The position numbers and the translations under genes are program-made. 64,000 nt of DNA from Silurus meridionalis (lineage: Eukaryota; Chordata; Actinopteri; Siluriformes; Siluridae), in assembly GCF_014805685.1 (NCBI RefSeq), contig NC_060886.1:12793108-12857107 (forward strand), written 5' to 3'. A model generated the notes under the pieces. That model worked only from the letters and a program-made list of their open reading frames with translations, did no database searches and was not told the origin of the DNA. Of the stretch, positions 53,609-64,000 are shown piece after piece. Position 1 is the stretch's first letter. Each line of letters starts with the position of its first letter.

Positions 53609-53610
<2 letters not shown>
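52103..53610 (+). mobile_element. Tc1-like transposon, near full length, right end truncated
   Basis: The left terminal repeat begins CAGTGCGGAAGAAAAAAGTA and includes CCACTTAAAAAGATGAGAGA at 52153-52172. The right side carries the reverse complement of that inner part (53575-53610), but the outer 50 bases are missing and replaced by (TA)n. One damaged transposase gene lies between. Confidence 0.9.
52469..53464 (+). pseudogene. Tc1-family transposase, frameshifted
   Basis: DDE transposase of the Tc1/mariner superfamily. Start [11 protein letters not shown], then an early frame loss near 52500. The helix-turn-helix region ([17 protein letters not shown]) and central part follow in one frame to about 53000. 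Positions 52984-53000 carry an 8-bp tandem duplication (CATGGGGG twice) that shifts the frame, and a further base is lost near 53062. The C-terminal part is open from there to 53464. Catalytic residues are visible as D in [11 protein letters not shown] in [10 protein letters not shown] and E in [10 protein letters not shown]. Frame breaks make it nonfunctional. Confidence 0.9.

Positions 53611-53668
<58 letters not shown>
53611..53668. repeat. (TA)n microsatellite right of the Tc1 copy
   Basis: About 58 bp of TA, starting exactly where the right terminal repeat is cut off. Confidence 0.95.
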
Positions 53669-53671
<3 letters not shown>

Positions 53672-54408
53672 CCTTTCCTGCTATATGTGGTTCTTCTCCA
53701 AACTGTTACCACAAATCTCGATTGTACAAGATGTCTTTAGATGCGCTATAATACAATTATGCATTCACTTGAACTTGGAAACCCAAACCTGTGCACATAG
53801 TGAGCTCCTTGAAGATCTGGTTTACATGCTTTGGAGAGAAAGATCTTAAGTGGCCTGCTATAGAGCTCTGATCTCATCTCTACCATATACCTTTGGGATG
53901 AATGTGAACACTGACTTCACCCCAGGTCTCCTCACCTACATCAGTACCTGCCTTTCGTAGCACATTTGTGGCTGATGAACACAAATATCCTTAACTTCTT
54001 AGGCTTCTGGGTTACGTGAGCGCAACTGATATCCCATTGTTCTCAGGTGTCAATGTTTAGCAATAGATTAAATAAAAAGGGAGAAGAGTAACCATCACTA
54101 ACTATACATCATTTTAAAGCTCTAAGCCTCAAGCAGCGATTTTAGATCACTGTTTTTCAATAGAAAACGTATAACGAATGTATTTGCTGAATGTGTGTTA
54201 GCAGTACACAACAACAACATGAATAAAAAAAAACACCACTTACATTATTATTGTAATAACGAGTCACAAACACTCCAAAAATCTATTGGAACATCTTCCC
54301 AGAAGAGTGAAGGGAATTATAAGAACAAATTGGGACTAAATGTTGAATTCAATGCTTAAAAATTACATACCGTACTTATGACCAAGTGACCCAATACTTT
54401 TAGAAATA

Positions 54409-54415
<7 letters not shown>
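53669..54415. mobile_element. DNA-transposon relic with Tc1-type features
   Basis: Segments such as CCCAGAAGAGTGAAGGGAAT, CTTTGGGATGAATGTGAACA and CCAATACTTTTAGAAATATA follow the 3' part of a widespread fish element. About 270 bp at 53990-54260 interrupts it and is unassigned. Confidence 0.5.
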
Positions 54416-54492
<77 letters not shown>

Positions 54493-54521
54493 TATTTAAA
54501 AATATATATATTTATTCATTT

Positions 54522-54551
<30 letters not shown>
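54411..54551. repeat. (GT)n-(AT)n-(TTTA)n compound microsatellite
   Basis: Three successive simple repeats, GT to about 54440, AT to about 54484 and TTTA from about 54512 to 54551. Confidence 0.93.
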
Positions 54552-54552
<1 letters not shown>

Positions 54553-54841
54553 AGTCATCTTAGTCTTTTCTCTGCTTGTATTCTATATGGTGGCCTGGAT
54601 ACATTCAGTTTTTGTATTAAAACATAAATATCATGTGAGGTTCAGTTACCAGCATGACACAAAACAGGTAGTAGTAACGGCTACTTTTTACTTAAGTACA
54701 TGTCAGAGCCCAAATTTCTTTACTTTAACTTGAGTTAAAAATTATAGTCAGTACTTCAACTTTTACCAGAGTCTGTTTAAACATGAGTATCTGTACTTTT
54801 AATTAAGTGAAGGATGTGTGCACTTTTGCCACCTCTCCTCA

Positions 54842-55560
54842 TCACAAATGCACATCAATGATGCATGCTGAGCTCTCTCCTATACTCACCTTTGACTGTG
54901 GCCACAAGAAACCCTGGGATCAATGCTAAATCGATGGACGACTTCAGTTTTCTAGGTCTGATGCCATTAAAAAACACAAATCGCTCTTTATTATCAACAG
55001 TTTTAAAGTCCTTGGTGTCCACTAAGGACTTCACCTGGCACATGCACAACAGAGCTGCTCTTTCTTGTCATTGCAACCTAAGGTGACTTAAGAAATCCTG
55101 TCTAAGCCCTAGACTCCTGAGATTATTCAACACCTGCACCATCAAAAGCATCTTGACAGGTACTGTCTCATATTGTTTTTTAAACTGCACTGCCATCATC
55201 CACAAAAAACTGCACTGTGTAGTACAAACTTAATAACGTATAATTGGAGCTGTCCCTCCCTCCAGGACATTTACTCAACACAGTGCCTCGGACCCTACCT
55301 ATCCAAAACACTATGCACATTGCAGCACTCTGCCAGATGATATTGCAGCATTATTACACGCATGAACAGGCTCAGAGACAGTTTTTCCCACAGGCCATTA
55401 AGCTGTTGAATTGCAGCACAGGCTCATAACGGGACATCACACTCTGTACCATAATTCACATATCATACTCAGCAATTTACATAAAGTTTACATTTTTCCC
55501 TTGTCACTTTATTTAAGGTTTACACCACTATAATGCATTTATATATTTACTGCATCTACT
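54842..55560 (+). mobile_element. CR1/Rex-like LINE 3' fragment
   Basis: The translation shows the C-terminal part of a non-LTR reverse transcriptase ORF (DDFSFLGLMPLKNT, KDFTWHMHNRAAL, then in other frames FNTCTIKSILTGT and RIIGAVPPSRTF). It is 5'-truncated, with stops and shifts. The trailing A/T-rich part to 55560 resembles a 3' UTR. Confidence 0.65.
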
Positions 55561-55937
55561 ATAAAACTAACCAATTAGGTATACACCATACAAAATAGAG
55601 TATAGTTGTATATTATTAAACTTCTAATAAAGAATAGCTTTATACTGTTTTCTATTATATACAATATAATACCATCTCATAGATCTGTTTCTTTATGGAC
55701 TGATGTTGGAACTATTTAACAGAATCATTTCACACAGAGTAAACTGTTATATGACAATTAAATTCAAAGTTTTAATTGTGATGATGCATCTCTGGTGAAG
55801 TACTTATGGTAATGTATTTGTAATTGACCGATCTGTAATGACACATTGCTGGAAACACATATTTTATATGATGCACCTCACTCATACACTCAACAACTTT
55901 ATCCTTCAAACTAGATTAGGGATTTGCTCCAGAACCT
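55561..55937. other. unassigned A/T-rich spacer between LINEs
   Basis: No features recognised. Confidence 0.4.
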
Positions 55938-57713
55938 ATACATTTACATTTACATTTACATTTGCGGCATTTAGCAGACGCCCTTATCCAGAGCGACATA
56001 CAAACGTGCTTTAAATCTCTAGTAGTGAATAAATCTACACTGGTACGCAAGAATACAAACTCAATATAAATATAACTCGAATTCTACAAACTTGGAAAGT
56101 GCTAATTTAGGTATTTCAGGAAGCGGTAGGTCTTCAGTCGTCGCTTAAAGATAATCAGGGACTCTGCTGTACGGACATCTAGGGGAAGTTCATTCCACCA
56201 CCTCGGTGCCAGAACAGAGAAGAGCCTTGAATTGTACTTACCTCTCATTCTGAGAGAAGGTGGTACCAGTCGAGCAGTGCTGGAGGATCTCAGACAGCGT
56301 GGTGCAGTGCGAGATGTGATGAGGTCACTGAGGTAAGATGGTGCTGGTCCATTTTTGGCCTTGTAGGCAAGCATCAGTGTTTTGAATCTGATACGTGCAG
56401 CTACTGGAAGCCAGTGAAGGGAGCGCAGCAGTGGGGTGGTGTGGGAAAACTTGGGCTGATTGAACACAAGTCGTGCAGCTGCGTTTTGGATCATTTGCAG
56501 TGGACGAATAGCGTTCAGGGGAAGACCTGCCAGCAGAGAGTTGCAGTAGTCCAGTCTTGAAATGACAAGAGACTGAACAAGCAACTGGGCAGCCTGTATG
56601 GACAGAAATGGTCGAATCCTTCGGATGTTATAGAGAAGAAATCGACAAGAACGAGCAACATTAGCGACATGTGGGAAAAAAGACAGTTCATTGTCCATAG
56701 TTACCCCAAGGTTACGAGCAGTGGCTGAAGGGGAGAGCAGAGAGTCATGAAGTGTTATTTGTAGATCTTGACCTGGAGATGAATCACCTGGGATGACCAG
56801 CAGTTCTGTTTTGCTGGGGTTGAGTTTAAGTTGGTGAGCCCTCATCCATAAAGATATGTCTGACAAGCATGCTGAGATCTGAGCGGAAGCTGTGGTATCT
56901 GATGGAGGGAAAGAAAAGATGAGTTGAGTGTCATCTGCATAGCAGTGATAAGAAAACCCATGTGAGGATATGACTTCACCAATGGAGTGGGTATAGAGGG
57001 AGAAAAGGAGGGGACCAAGTACCGAGCCAGTGGTGAGTCTGCATGGGGCAGATGTGGATCCCCTCCATGTTACCTGGTATGAGCGACCTTCCAGGTAGAA
57101 AGCAAACCATTCCCATGCTGTTCCGCAGATACCAAGGCTCTTGAGGGTTGACAAAAGTGTCTTGTGGTTGACTGTGTCAAATGCTGCTGAAAGGTCCAGA
57201 AAGATAAGTACAGATGATAGCTTGGCTGACCGAGCAGCATGTAGTTTCTCAGAAACAGCCAATAGGGCCGTCTCTGTGGAATGTGCCGCTTTGAACCCAG
57301 ACTGGTTCGGATCGTGGAGGTTGTTCTGTGAGAGATAGACAGACAGTTGGTTAAAAACAGTGCGTTCCAAAGTCTTAGAAAGAAAGGAAAGGAGTGATAC
57401 CGGTCTGTAGTTGTTGATGTCTGATGGATCCAGAGCCGGTTTCTTCAAGATAGGAATGACCCTTGCTTGCTTGAAGGTAGTTGGTACATAGCCAGATGTT
57501 AATGACCCATTGATGATTGTGGAGATGAAGGGCAGGAGATCTTGCGTGATGGTCTGGAGCGTAGTTGAAGGGATTGGATCCAGAGGACAGGTGGTGGGAT
57601 TGCAGGATCGGATGACTTGCAGTATCTCATCTTCTGTTAAGGTTGAGAAGCTTGACAGAGACGTAGTGGATTGTTGGCTGTGTTGTGTAATCATTGTTGG
57701 AGAGGAAGTGAAG
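55938..57713 (-). mobile_element. L2-type LINE, 5'-truncated, copy C, little decayed
   Basis: On the - strand the reverse transcriptase ORF runs to 56102. It is followed by a 160-bp 3' UTR ending in GTCGCTCTGGATAAGGGCGT, CTGCTAAATGCC and three ATGTAA/ATTTAC-type tail units. The same 3' tail occurs in many fish L2 elements and SINEs. The 5' end is cut within the region before the reverse transcriptase. This subfamily differs from copies A and B. Confidence 0.88.
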
Positions 57714-57754
57714 GTATACCATACAGTATACCATACTGTATCCCTGATGAGCAA
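56102..57754 (-). CDS. L2 LINE reverse transcriptase frame, 550 codons, open
   Basis: Contains the L2 reverse transcriptase landmarks in order: [104 protein letters not shown] with the YADD catalytic pair, LKLNPSKTELLVIP, SRLDYCNSLLAGLP and a C-terminal LHWLPVAARI region. There is no stop or frameshift across 550 codons. The motif before LGPLLFSLY reads TTGSV where PQGSV is usual, apparently a small deletion or substitution. The first dozen residues derive from flanking DNA and not from L2. The endonuclease domain is absent, so the element cannot move on its own. Confidence 0.88.
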   Translation of the reverse strand: MLIRDTVWYTVWYTFTSSPTMITQHSQQSTTSLSSFSTLTEDEILQVIRSCNPTTCPLDPIPSTTLQTITQDLLPFISTIINGSLTSGYVPTTFKQARVIPILKKPALDPSDINNYRPVSLLSFLSKTLERTVFNQLSVYLSQNNLHDPNQSGFKAAHSTETALLAVSEKLHAARSAKLSSVLIFLDLSAAFDTVNHKTLLSTLKSLGICGTAWEWFAFYLEGRSYQVTWRGSTSAPCRLTTGSVLGPLLFSLYTHSIGEVISSHGFSYHCYADDTQLIFSFPPSDTTASAQISACLSDISLWMRAHQLKLNPSKTELLVIPGDSSPGQDLQITLHDSLLSPSATARNLGVTMDNELSFFPHVANVARSCRFLLYNIRRIRPFLSIQAAQLLVQSLVISRLDYCNSLLAGLPLNAIRPLQMIQNAAARLVFNQPKFSHTTPLLRSLHWLPVAARIRFKTLMLAYKAKNGPAPSYLSDLITSRTAPRCLRSSSTARLVPPSLRMRGKYNSRLFSVLAPRWWNELPLDVRTAESLIIFKRRLKTYRFLKYLN

Positions 57755-57905
57755 ACCATGGCGACTGTGGCAAGGAAAAACTCATATAGATGTTATGAGG
57801 AAGAAACCTTGAGAGGAACCAGACTCAAAAGGGGAACCCATCCTCATTTGGGTGACATCAAGACTGTGATTATAATATTTATACAATACAGAACACTGGA
57901 GAGTG
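57735..57905 (+). mobile_element. fragment of a dispersed fish repeat
   Basis: GTGGCAAGGAAAAACTCATA, GAGGAAGAAACCTTGAGAGG, AACCAGACTCAAAAGG and CATCCTCATTTGGGTGACAT are hallmarks of a repeat common in fish genomes. A more diverged version is at 32691-33075. Confidence 0.6.
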
Positions 57906-57936
57906 AGAACTAACATGAGCACTGAAGTGTAAGATT

Positions 57937-58072
57937 ATGAGTAATGTTCAATACCCTGGATTTGATCAGTTCTTCATATTGTTTCATGCACACACATTCT
58001 CACACATTCATGTCCATGGGCAACCTACTGGCATGTATTTTGATGGTTGGAGGATATCAGAGAACCCAGAGT

Positions 58073-58128
<56 letters not shown>

Positions 58129-58517
58129 GCATAAGCAGTAACCTAAACTCAGGCTTGAACTGGGTATCTTAAACCTTTGAAGCAGTAACTCTACCCACTG
58201 TTATGACATATTTGTAATGATACATTGGTAATGACTATAACAAGCTTTATTATTATTATTATTATTCCTGTGTCGACATAGTAATTGAAACACATTTCAT
58301 ACTTTTTATTCAGGGTAAACTGTGTAAACTGGGATGTGACAGTAGACTCTAAAGTCTAAAATATGTGATACATCCGTGATTAAATATTTTCTGGGGTACA
58401 GTGTTACACTTAGGTTTAATCGGTTTTTCACATGGTATCATACACACACATATTTATGCCCACGGGCAACCTATTGGTATGCATATTAAAGGTGGAAGAA
58501 ACCAGAGAACCTAGTTA

Positions 58518-58554
<37 letters not shown>

Positions 58555-58640
58555 AATAAGTGCATATGCATAAAATCCAGAGAAAACGACAGCAGTCCGA
58601 ACTCAGGATCAAACTGGGTAACTTGAAACTATGAAGCAGC
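57937..58640. repeat. two diverged copies of one (AC)n-centred repeat
   Basis: Copy one (about 57980-58205) and copy two (about 58430-58655) share the order CATGCACACACATTCTC-like start, GGGCAACCTA(C/T)TGG, GGAGGATATCAGAGAACC or GGAAGAAACCAGAGAACC, an (AC)n run, CTCAGG, AACTGGGTA and GAAGCAG. The order resembles a dispersed fish repeat I recall. Confidence 0.6.
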
Positions 58641-58899
58641 AACTGCTGTAATGACGTTTTGGTCTTGATGCATGCGTGATGACGGATTTAAAATTACAGT
58701 TCTCGGATGATTATTACAAGTTTACTAGTGACTCATGGCTTTTTGGGAACTCCATGACGTAGTTTTTTACAAATTATTATTATTGTAATTTTTAGGTGAC
58801 ACTGAAAATTCGGTTCTGATGGACATTAGAGGATAATGAGAGTTGTGATGGTGAGTTCCGGGTGGACAGTAGTAGCAGTAGCAGTGTTGGAGAGATAGG

Positions 58900-59040
58900 G
58901 ATGTAGATGGACGGATGCTCGTCCCAGTAGCCGGCCCACACTGGGCGCTCGCGCGCCGCCCCTCTTTTGTAGCCCGGCCCTGGTGACGTCAGTGGCGGAG
59001 AGTGTCGCACGCAGGGTGCACTCCTGCCTGCCTGCTTGGG
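58900..59040 (+). promoter_or_regulatory. nck2: CpG-rich promoter with CRE, probably of nck2
   Basis: A local CpG island with GGGCGCTCGCGCGCCGCCCC and a palindromic CRE TGACGTCA at 58984-58991. It sits upstream of a splice donor at 59227 and where synteny predicts NCK2, transcribed away from fhl2. Gene identity is inference; the promoter character is read from the sequence. Confidence 0.55.
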
Positions 59041-59226
59041 CCCGCACACACATGCACACACACACACACTGTTTCTCACGCGCGGACACCAAAAACCTGT
59101 GAGAAACCGACACCAAACGGATTGACGCTACATTTCAGTGCCAAAAAAACCCCCCAAAACCAGGTCACTCGAGTGTTTTCCCGGATCGCCTCTGAGCGCG
59201 AGCTGTCTGTCCGGAGTTGCTCGACG
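59041..59226 (+). other. nck2: probable first noncoding exon of nck2
   Basis: The sequence downstream of the CRE ends in TTGCTCGACG followed by GTAAGC, a good 5' splice site at 59227-59232. No long frame with a supported start is present, so the exon is probably untranslated. The 5' boundary is not defined. NCK2 is an SH3-SH3-SH3-SH2 adaptor; none of its coding exons are in the window. Confidence 0.45.
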
Positions 59227-59402
59227 GTAAGCGCAGGCGGAGATCTGAACTTGCTGAAGTTGGTCGTACTGCTTTCTTTGGAAGCGAACCGTGGCAGACA
59301 TGGTGCTCGGTGTCATTTGCTTCAATCGGTTTTTATAAGATTTCGTGCCTAAATCTTACGAAATTGCTGCGGTTTTATTTCCAGTTTGGGGTTTTATTTA
59401 TA

Positions 59403-59444
<42 letters not shown>

Positions 59445-59564
59445 TATATAGATAGATAGATAGATAGATAGATGTCTAGGAATAGGAATAGGACACCTTT
59501 TCTACAGGAGCTCCGGAATGATGATGTGTGTAAAGTGACTTGCATGCCGTATTGTCAGTGCAGG

Positions 59565-59597
<33 letters not shown>

Positions 59598-59721
59598 GCC
59601 CTGACTGTGAACACACACGAGATGAGGAATGAAATGATCGCTGGCGGAAAGAGCAGTAAAGCCTTTTGTCACACGCGCTGATTTCTGTTCCAGCTTCTCT
59701 CTCTTTCTCTATCTCTCTGTC

Positions 59722-59757
<36 letters not shown>

Positions 59758-59900
59758 CGCGTCTCTCTTCTTTTTCTCGCTAAACTGTTTGCTCTGTGTG
59801 TGGATTAATGAACGGAACTACCCGAGATGCCTGTCTGTAGCACCTTCATGTCTATTAGACAACGTGTTGGTGCTTATTGACAGCGTGGAGAGATTTCACT

Positions 59901-59939
<39 letters not shown>

Positions 59940-62900
59940 TAACCAGCTGTTTTCCCTAAAATTAGTTGAAACTTCAGCACAGGGGTTGTAGGATATAAAT
60001 AATAAACAAAGCGTTTCAATAATCTTATATATAGAACAAGAGATTTCCCTGACTGCAGCTTGAGGTCTTAATGTGCTGTGTATTTTGATATGATTGTTTT
60101 CACGCCTGTTTTCATGAAGCCTCTGAATTGAACTGTTGCGCCTGAAACGATACTGTTGTTTAAACAAATTTATAAAATATATTTCCGAAATAATATCAGT
60201 TTGGCTTGCAAATGTGTCTGATAAAAGGTTGCATTCACACTGTTAGGAAAATTCTTTTACTCATCGTGTAATTTTTAAAAATGAGAGTATGAATAAAAAA
60301 ATATGAAAGAAAAATGTGTTTGTATTGAGTTGAATGTGGCTGTGACAATGACTGCCACATGACTTAAAAACACAAGTAGTTTTTTAAACATTGCTTTTTC
60401 TCTCGGTTCACACTACAGAGAAAAAGACAGCATTTTCAGATGTATCCAGTTGGGAGAACGTTTTTTGACAAAGCTCAGTTTTTCCTGCACAGAAACACTG
60501 CCTCTGTGTGCCGAGAAAATCTGGGTTTTCATAATATTTGAATTAATGACTGACCAGATTTGGGCATTTCCATTGTCGCAGATTTTTGTATTGGTGGGAG
60601 TTCATTTAAGATGAATCCTTGTTTGTGAACCTTGAAACTCCCTTCAGACTGGTGTGGCATGTGAAATTTTCACATAACTGTTTGCGGGTTTTATTAATAC
60701 AGTTTTCACACTACTTGCCAATTACATAGAGCATTTCAACATTATGGAATGTAATGGATGTGGAGTAAACGAGCAGCTTCAGGGAGTGGAGAAATCCGAA
60801 ATCCTCCAGCTAGCTCACTTGGCAAGTAAAATCCTTCAGAGTGCTCCAATTTTATTTTGTGTTTTCTGAAATCCTAGCTGAATTGTCTGCCAAATGATTT
60901 AAAATGTCTAGTAAGATTGCATTAATACAATCTGGTGTTTTGGCTTGATGTGACATTATTGGCATTAGGAATTTGCATTTGATATTGTTATAAATTATAT
61001 GTCATACATGAATGAAAGTAAAAACTGTCAGACAGGCCATGGCATGGTGTGTATTGACACGTCACACTGCTGTAAAGTGCGTAAAGATTATTAGATATTA
61101 AACATATCAAATTTCTATTGAAAAGTAAGCAAAACTGTTGACTTTGATATCTTAACGGTTGCTTGATTAAACCAAACGTACAAATGTGTTTGATTGCACT
61201 GTATATAGTTTAATGGTGTCGTTTTTATGCGGTTGGTGCTTACTAATGTTGTAAGTTAATAAATGACTGTAAGCACTCTTGTGAACTAAGATGCTTCCCT
61301 GTTACTTTGGATGTCTTCCTTTTCTTCCTCTCTTCACTAAACACACTCTCAGACCTTCTTGCATTACAGTAATTAAATTGTAAACCAGTTAGGGTATCAC
61401 CTGCTCAGCTTCTGTGCTGTTAGTGAATCGAATAGTTCACCACTTTGAAGGCTGTAATCCTGTATTCATAGGCTTATAAGGAAACTTAATTGGAGAGTTG
61501 ATAGATCAAACCTGCTTATCTGTTTCAATGCTCTTGCAAGAATCCTTGGATCTAATGGTAAGGAAGCTGCCCAGGCAGTGTTCAGTTAAAGTTTAACATA
61601 TTCTCTTTTTTATGAAGAGTAAATGATGCATTATTCATCAGTATAGAGTTTATCACAGCTTTGCACATTTGTGTCCATTTCGGTTGATGCTCTTGCACAA
61701 TCTCTTATTTTGTACAAACTCAGGACCATGAGTTACAACAGCAGTACACTGACTAATGCTTGTGAGGGTTCCAGTACTTCCCTTAATAGGGAACAAATAT
61801 CAGTCACACTGCTAGATGACCATTGCATAATGCTGCAATCCAAACATCACTGAACAGGAAGAATTAGTCTTTCTGAACTGAGTAAAAAGTGACCATGAGC
61901 CAGTGGGTATAAAGATGCTCCGAGTAAAAGGGTGTTAAGCACCGCATTCCTGCACATTAATTTATGAAAAGGTAAAGAAAGTACCGATAGTTCATTTTAA
62001 GAGTCGACAATGCTCATTTTTTGCTCAAGAAATCACAGTATTACAGGCAGTAATATAGAAACTGTGTGATAACTGCTGATTGAGGCACAGCTATCATGTG
62101 CTTGCCTGGCTGCTCTGTTTCTTTGTTAAAATACAGTATGATATGTGGAATGTGAACAGACACACAGGTTATAAATTGCTTCTGGTCTTACTTAGCATTT
62201 ACTCACATGCTAACCAAGTAACAGCTTGTTTATAACAACTCTGCTGGAGAGACCGATCAGATCAGAATGAGTCCATGTATGAATAATGCAAACCCAACAT
62301 TGATGTCACCTTTCAGTGGGGTTTTATACACTCATATTATATTGTTAGATGTGAAAATGAAGAACTTTTTTTACTTGTTTGTGGCTACTTGTGATTTTTG
62401 TAATGTCCTGTGATCTGCATCAGGCATTGTGCACTGCATGATCACTATTGGCTGAAATGAATAAGTGTTAGATTGTTATTGTGCTAGAGATATGTAAACT
62501 CAAGCCTTTTATTTATATTGATAGATTTCTGAGTAAATTGCTCTCTTCATTGTTTGTTCTGTTTAGTTCAGTTACTCCTTGTGAACTGTCCTGACAACAT
62601 TGAGTTTATGTAGGAATTAAGGGCCAGTCAAAGTAGACTTTCAGTATGTGATAATTTCTTCAGATACCTGCTGCGAAAATGACATCACTGACATGATCAA
62701 ATATTCCATCTGTTCCTGTAGCAGCAACATCGCAAGCCCGACAAGTCTCTTTTTGACAGAATATATATTTTTTAATTCTGTGTTGTAAAAAAACGAGATT
62801 ATTTGACACCGTATTGATGTTTTTTTTTATCTTGGATTTTCTAAAGTGGTCAGGCTGTGATGTTCAGATCTTTTATTGGTCATTACTGAACTGCAAAATG

Positions 62901-64000
62901 TCTTCTCATTAAGATGAATCATTTAGCATTCACATGCATATGACTGGAAGTCAGTTGTTCAATAGTACACGTTGTGTGTCGTTTTACTAAAGAATTTAAG
63001 GGGTAGAATCATTGTTGTTGCCATTTCTATGGACTAGGGATTCATTAAATGAATGTCGACTGTGATGGGCTGAATCCTCCTAAATAAAATTCCAAATCAC
63101 ATTGGTGTAAAAATACAATGAAAATGAAAGGTTTGCTGATTTCATAAATGATAACAGTAGGTGAGGGAACTGGACATACAACTTCTCAGCTGTAGACATA
63201 GTTTCACATCATACTATCACTCAGTAGAGTTTTGAATAACCAAAGCAGCATTTGATTGTGAGTCAGTTGTAAGTACTGTTTAATAATAATAATGTAATAA
63301 CAATTACAGACATTTCTCTTGTTAAGCAATGATAATAGGATGCCTGTGGGTTAAGCAATGCCTGTAATGAGTGTCTTTATGTTAACACCATGTTTATTAC
63401 ATATATACCACTAACAAAATGAGTCAGCGTCTAATATGAGTGAGTGAGCTGATAATTAAAGTGAGAACTTGTTTCAAATTGTACTATCTTTTAATTTCTT
63501 TAGAATTTGGATAACTTTTTTTCTATATGTAAATTCGGTTGTATGTGTAGACACGAGCACGGTAGCTTTCATTGAAATTGTAATGACATCTTTAAAATCA
63601 GTTTTCTTATTATTATAATGAGTTTCTGAGGTAAGCAAAGCTTAAAATGCTACACAGTGTGCAAATAAGGCAGCAATTTCAGTTCAGGAATGTGTGGAGA
63701 TTTCAGAATTATATAGAAAATGTCAAAATTAATGTGAAGAGTTTTTTTCAGGCTGAGAGGCATAGGGTCTATTTCTACAGATCCTTTACAGTAGGGAAAA
63801 TACTGCATAAATCTTTCCATGCACAGGGCTGCTCAGTGTGTAAAAATGACTGACACTGCATAGTCGAACAGGAGATAATCAGCTTCCCATGTGAAATTAT
63901 TTCAGTGTGAGCAGGGTTTTAGTGAGGTCTTAGGATCTGTTTTTAGAGCTAAAATCCATTGGAAATTTCTTAGTTTTTTTAGACAGAAAAATAACAGTTT
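59227..64000 (+). other. nck2: probable nck2 intron 1, with microsatellites
   Basis: No coding exons found. Simple repeats: (TA)n/(GATA)n 59402-59474, (GT)n 59566-59597, (GT)n 59724-59754 and (CT)n 59901-59938. From 60 kb to the edge the sequence is mostly unique and A/T-rich, with no element I can identify. Confidence 0.45.

Larger units (their letters stand above)
51238..54838. mobile_element. hAT-like element, copy 2, with nested insertions
   Basis: The left end CAGAGGTGGAAAGTAACG matches copy 1. The right end TTTTGCCACCTCT (54824-54836) is its inverted counterpart, so 51238 to about 54838 is probably one element. Inside are a coding remnant near 51565-51665 (PNIREMFK type), a Tc1-like copy (52103-53610), another repeat (53669-54415) and microsatellites. 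Clear target-site duplications were not seen. Confidence 0.5.

Overview
The window is vertebrate nuclear DNA from a teleost fish. The genes are spliced, the intergenic DNA is rich in dinucleotide and tetranucleotide microsatellites, and the mobile elements are typical of fish (Tc1-like, hAT-like, L2, RTE-like, L1-like, Ty3/Gypsy, tRNA-derived SINEs). The repeat mix would suit a catfish or other otophysan, but the species cannot be fixed from the sequence alone.

Four host genes are identified by their protein sequence. They are the 3' part of pou3f3 (POU class III transcription factor, + strand, cut by the left edge), gpr45 (intronless-CDS orphan GPCR, +, 17249-18367), ashwin/C2orf49 (+, four coding exons, 19721-22411) and fhl2 (four-and-a-half LIM protein, - strand, five coding exons, 23748-26651, 279 aa). 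This order matches human 2q12 (POU3F3-MRPS9-GPR45-TGFBRAP1-C2orf49-FHL2-NCK2), but MRPS9 and TGFBRAP1 were not found here. A CpG-rich promoter with a CRE and a splice donor near 59.0-59.2 kb lies where NCK2 should start, so 59.2-64.0 kb is probably intron 1 of nck2 (inference from gene order).

Layout: 0-17 kb is the pou3f3 tail and a gene-poor interval with microsatellites, possible conserved enhancers and small transposon relics. 17-27 kb is a compact gene block; ashwin and fhl2 converge tail to tail. 27-37 kb is fhl2 upstream DNA with candidate 5' noncoding exons, a solo-LTR-like element holding a 19-bp minisatellite, and a possible enhancer. 37.6-58.7 kb is a nested transposon cluster: two L2 fragments, two RTE-like copies (one interrupted by a SINE with target-site duplications), an L1-like relic, a Ty3/Gypsy relic, a hAT-like element carrying a dead Tc1 copy, a CR1/Rex-like 3' end and an L2 copy on the - strand with a 550-codon open reverse transcriptase frame. 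59-64 kb is the putative nck2 promoter and first intron.

The genes are neighbours by ancestry and do not form a pathway. No new biological system is evident. The observations most worth checking are the two alternative C-termini of pou3f3, the SINE that shares its 3' tail with the neighbouring RTE-like LINE, the foldback elements, and an unassigned 44-codon frame at 46.1 kb.
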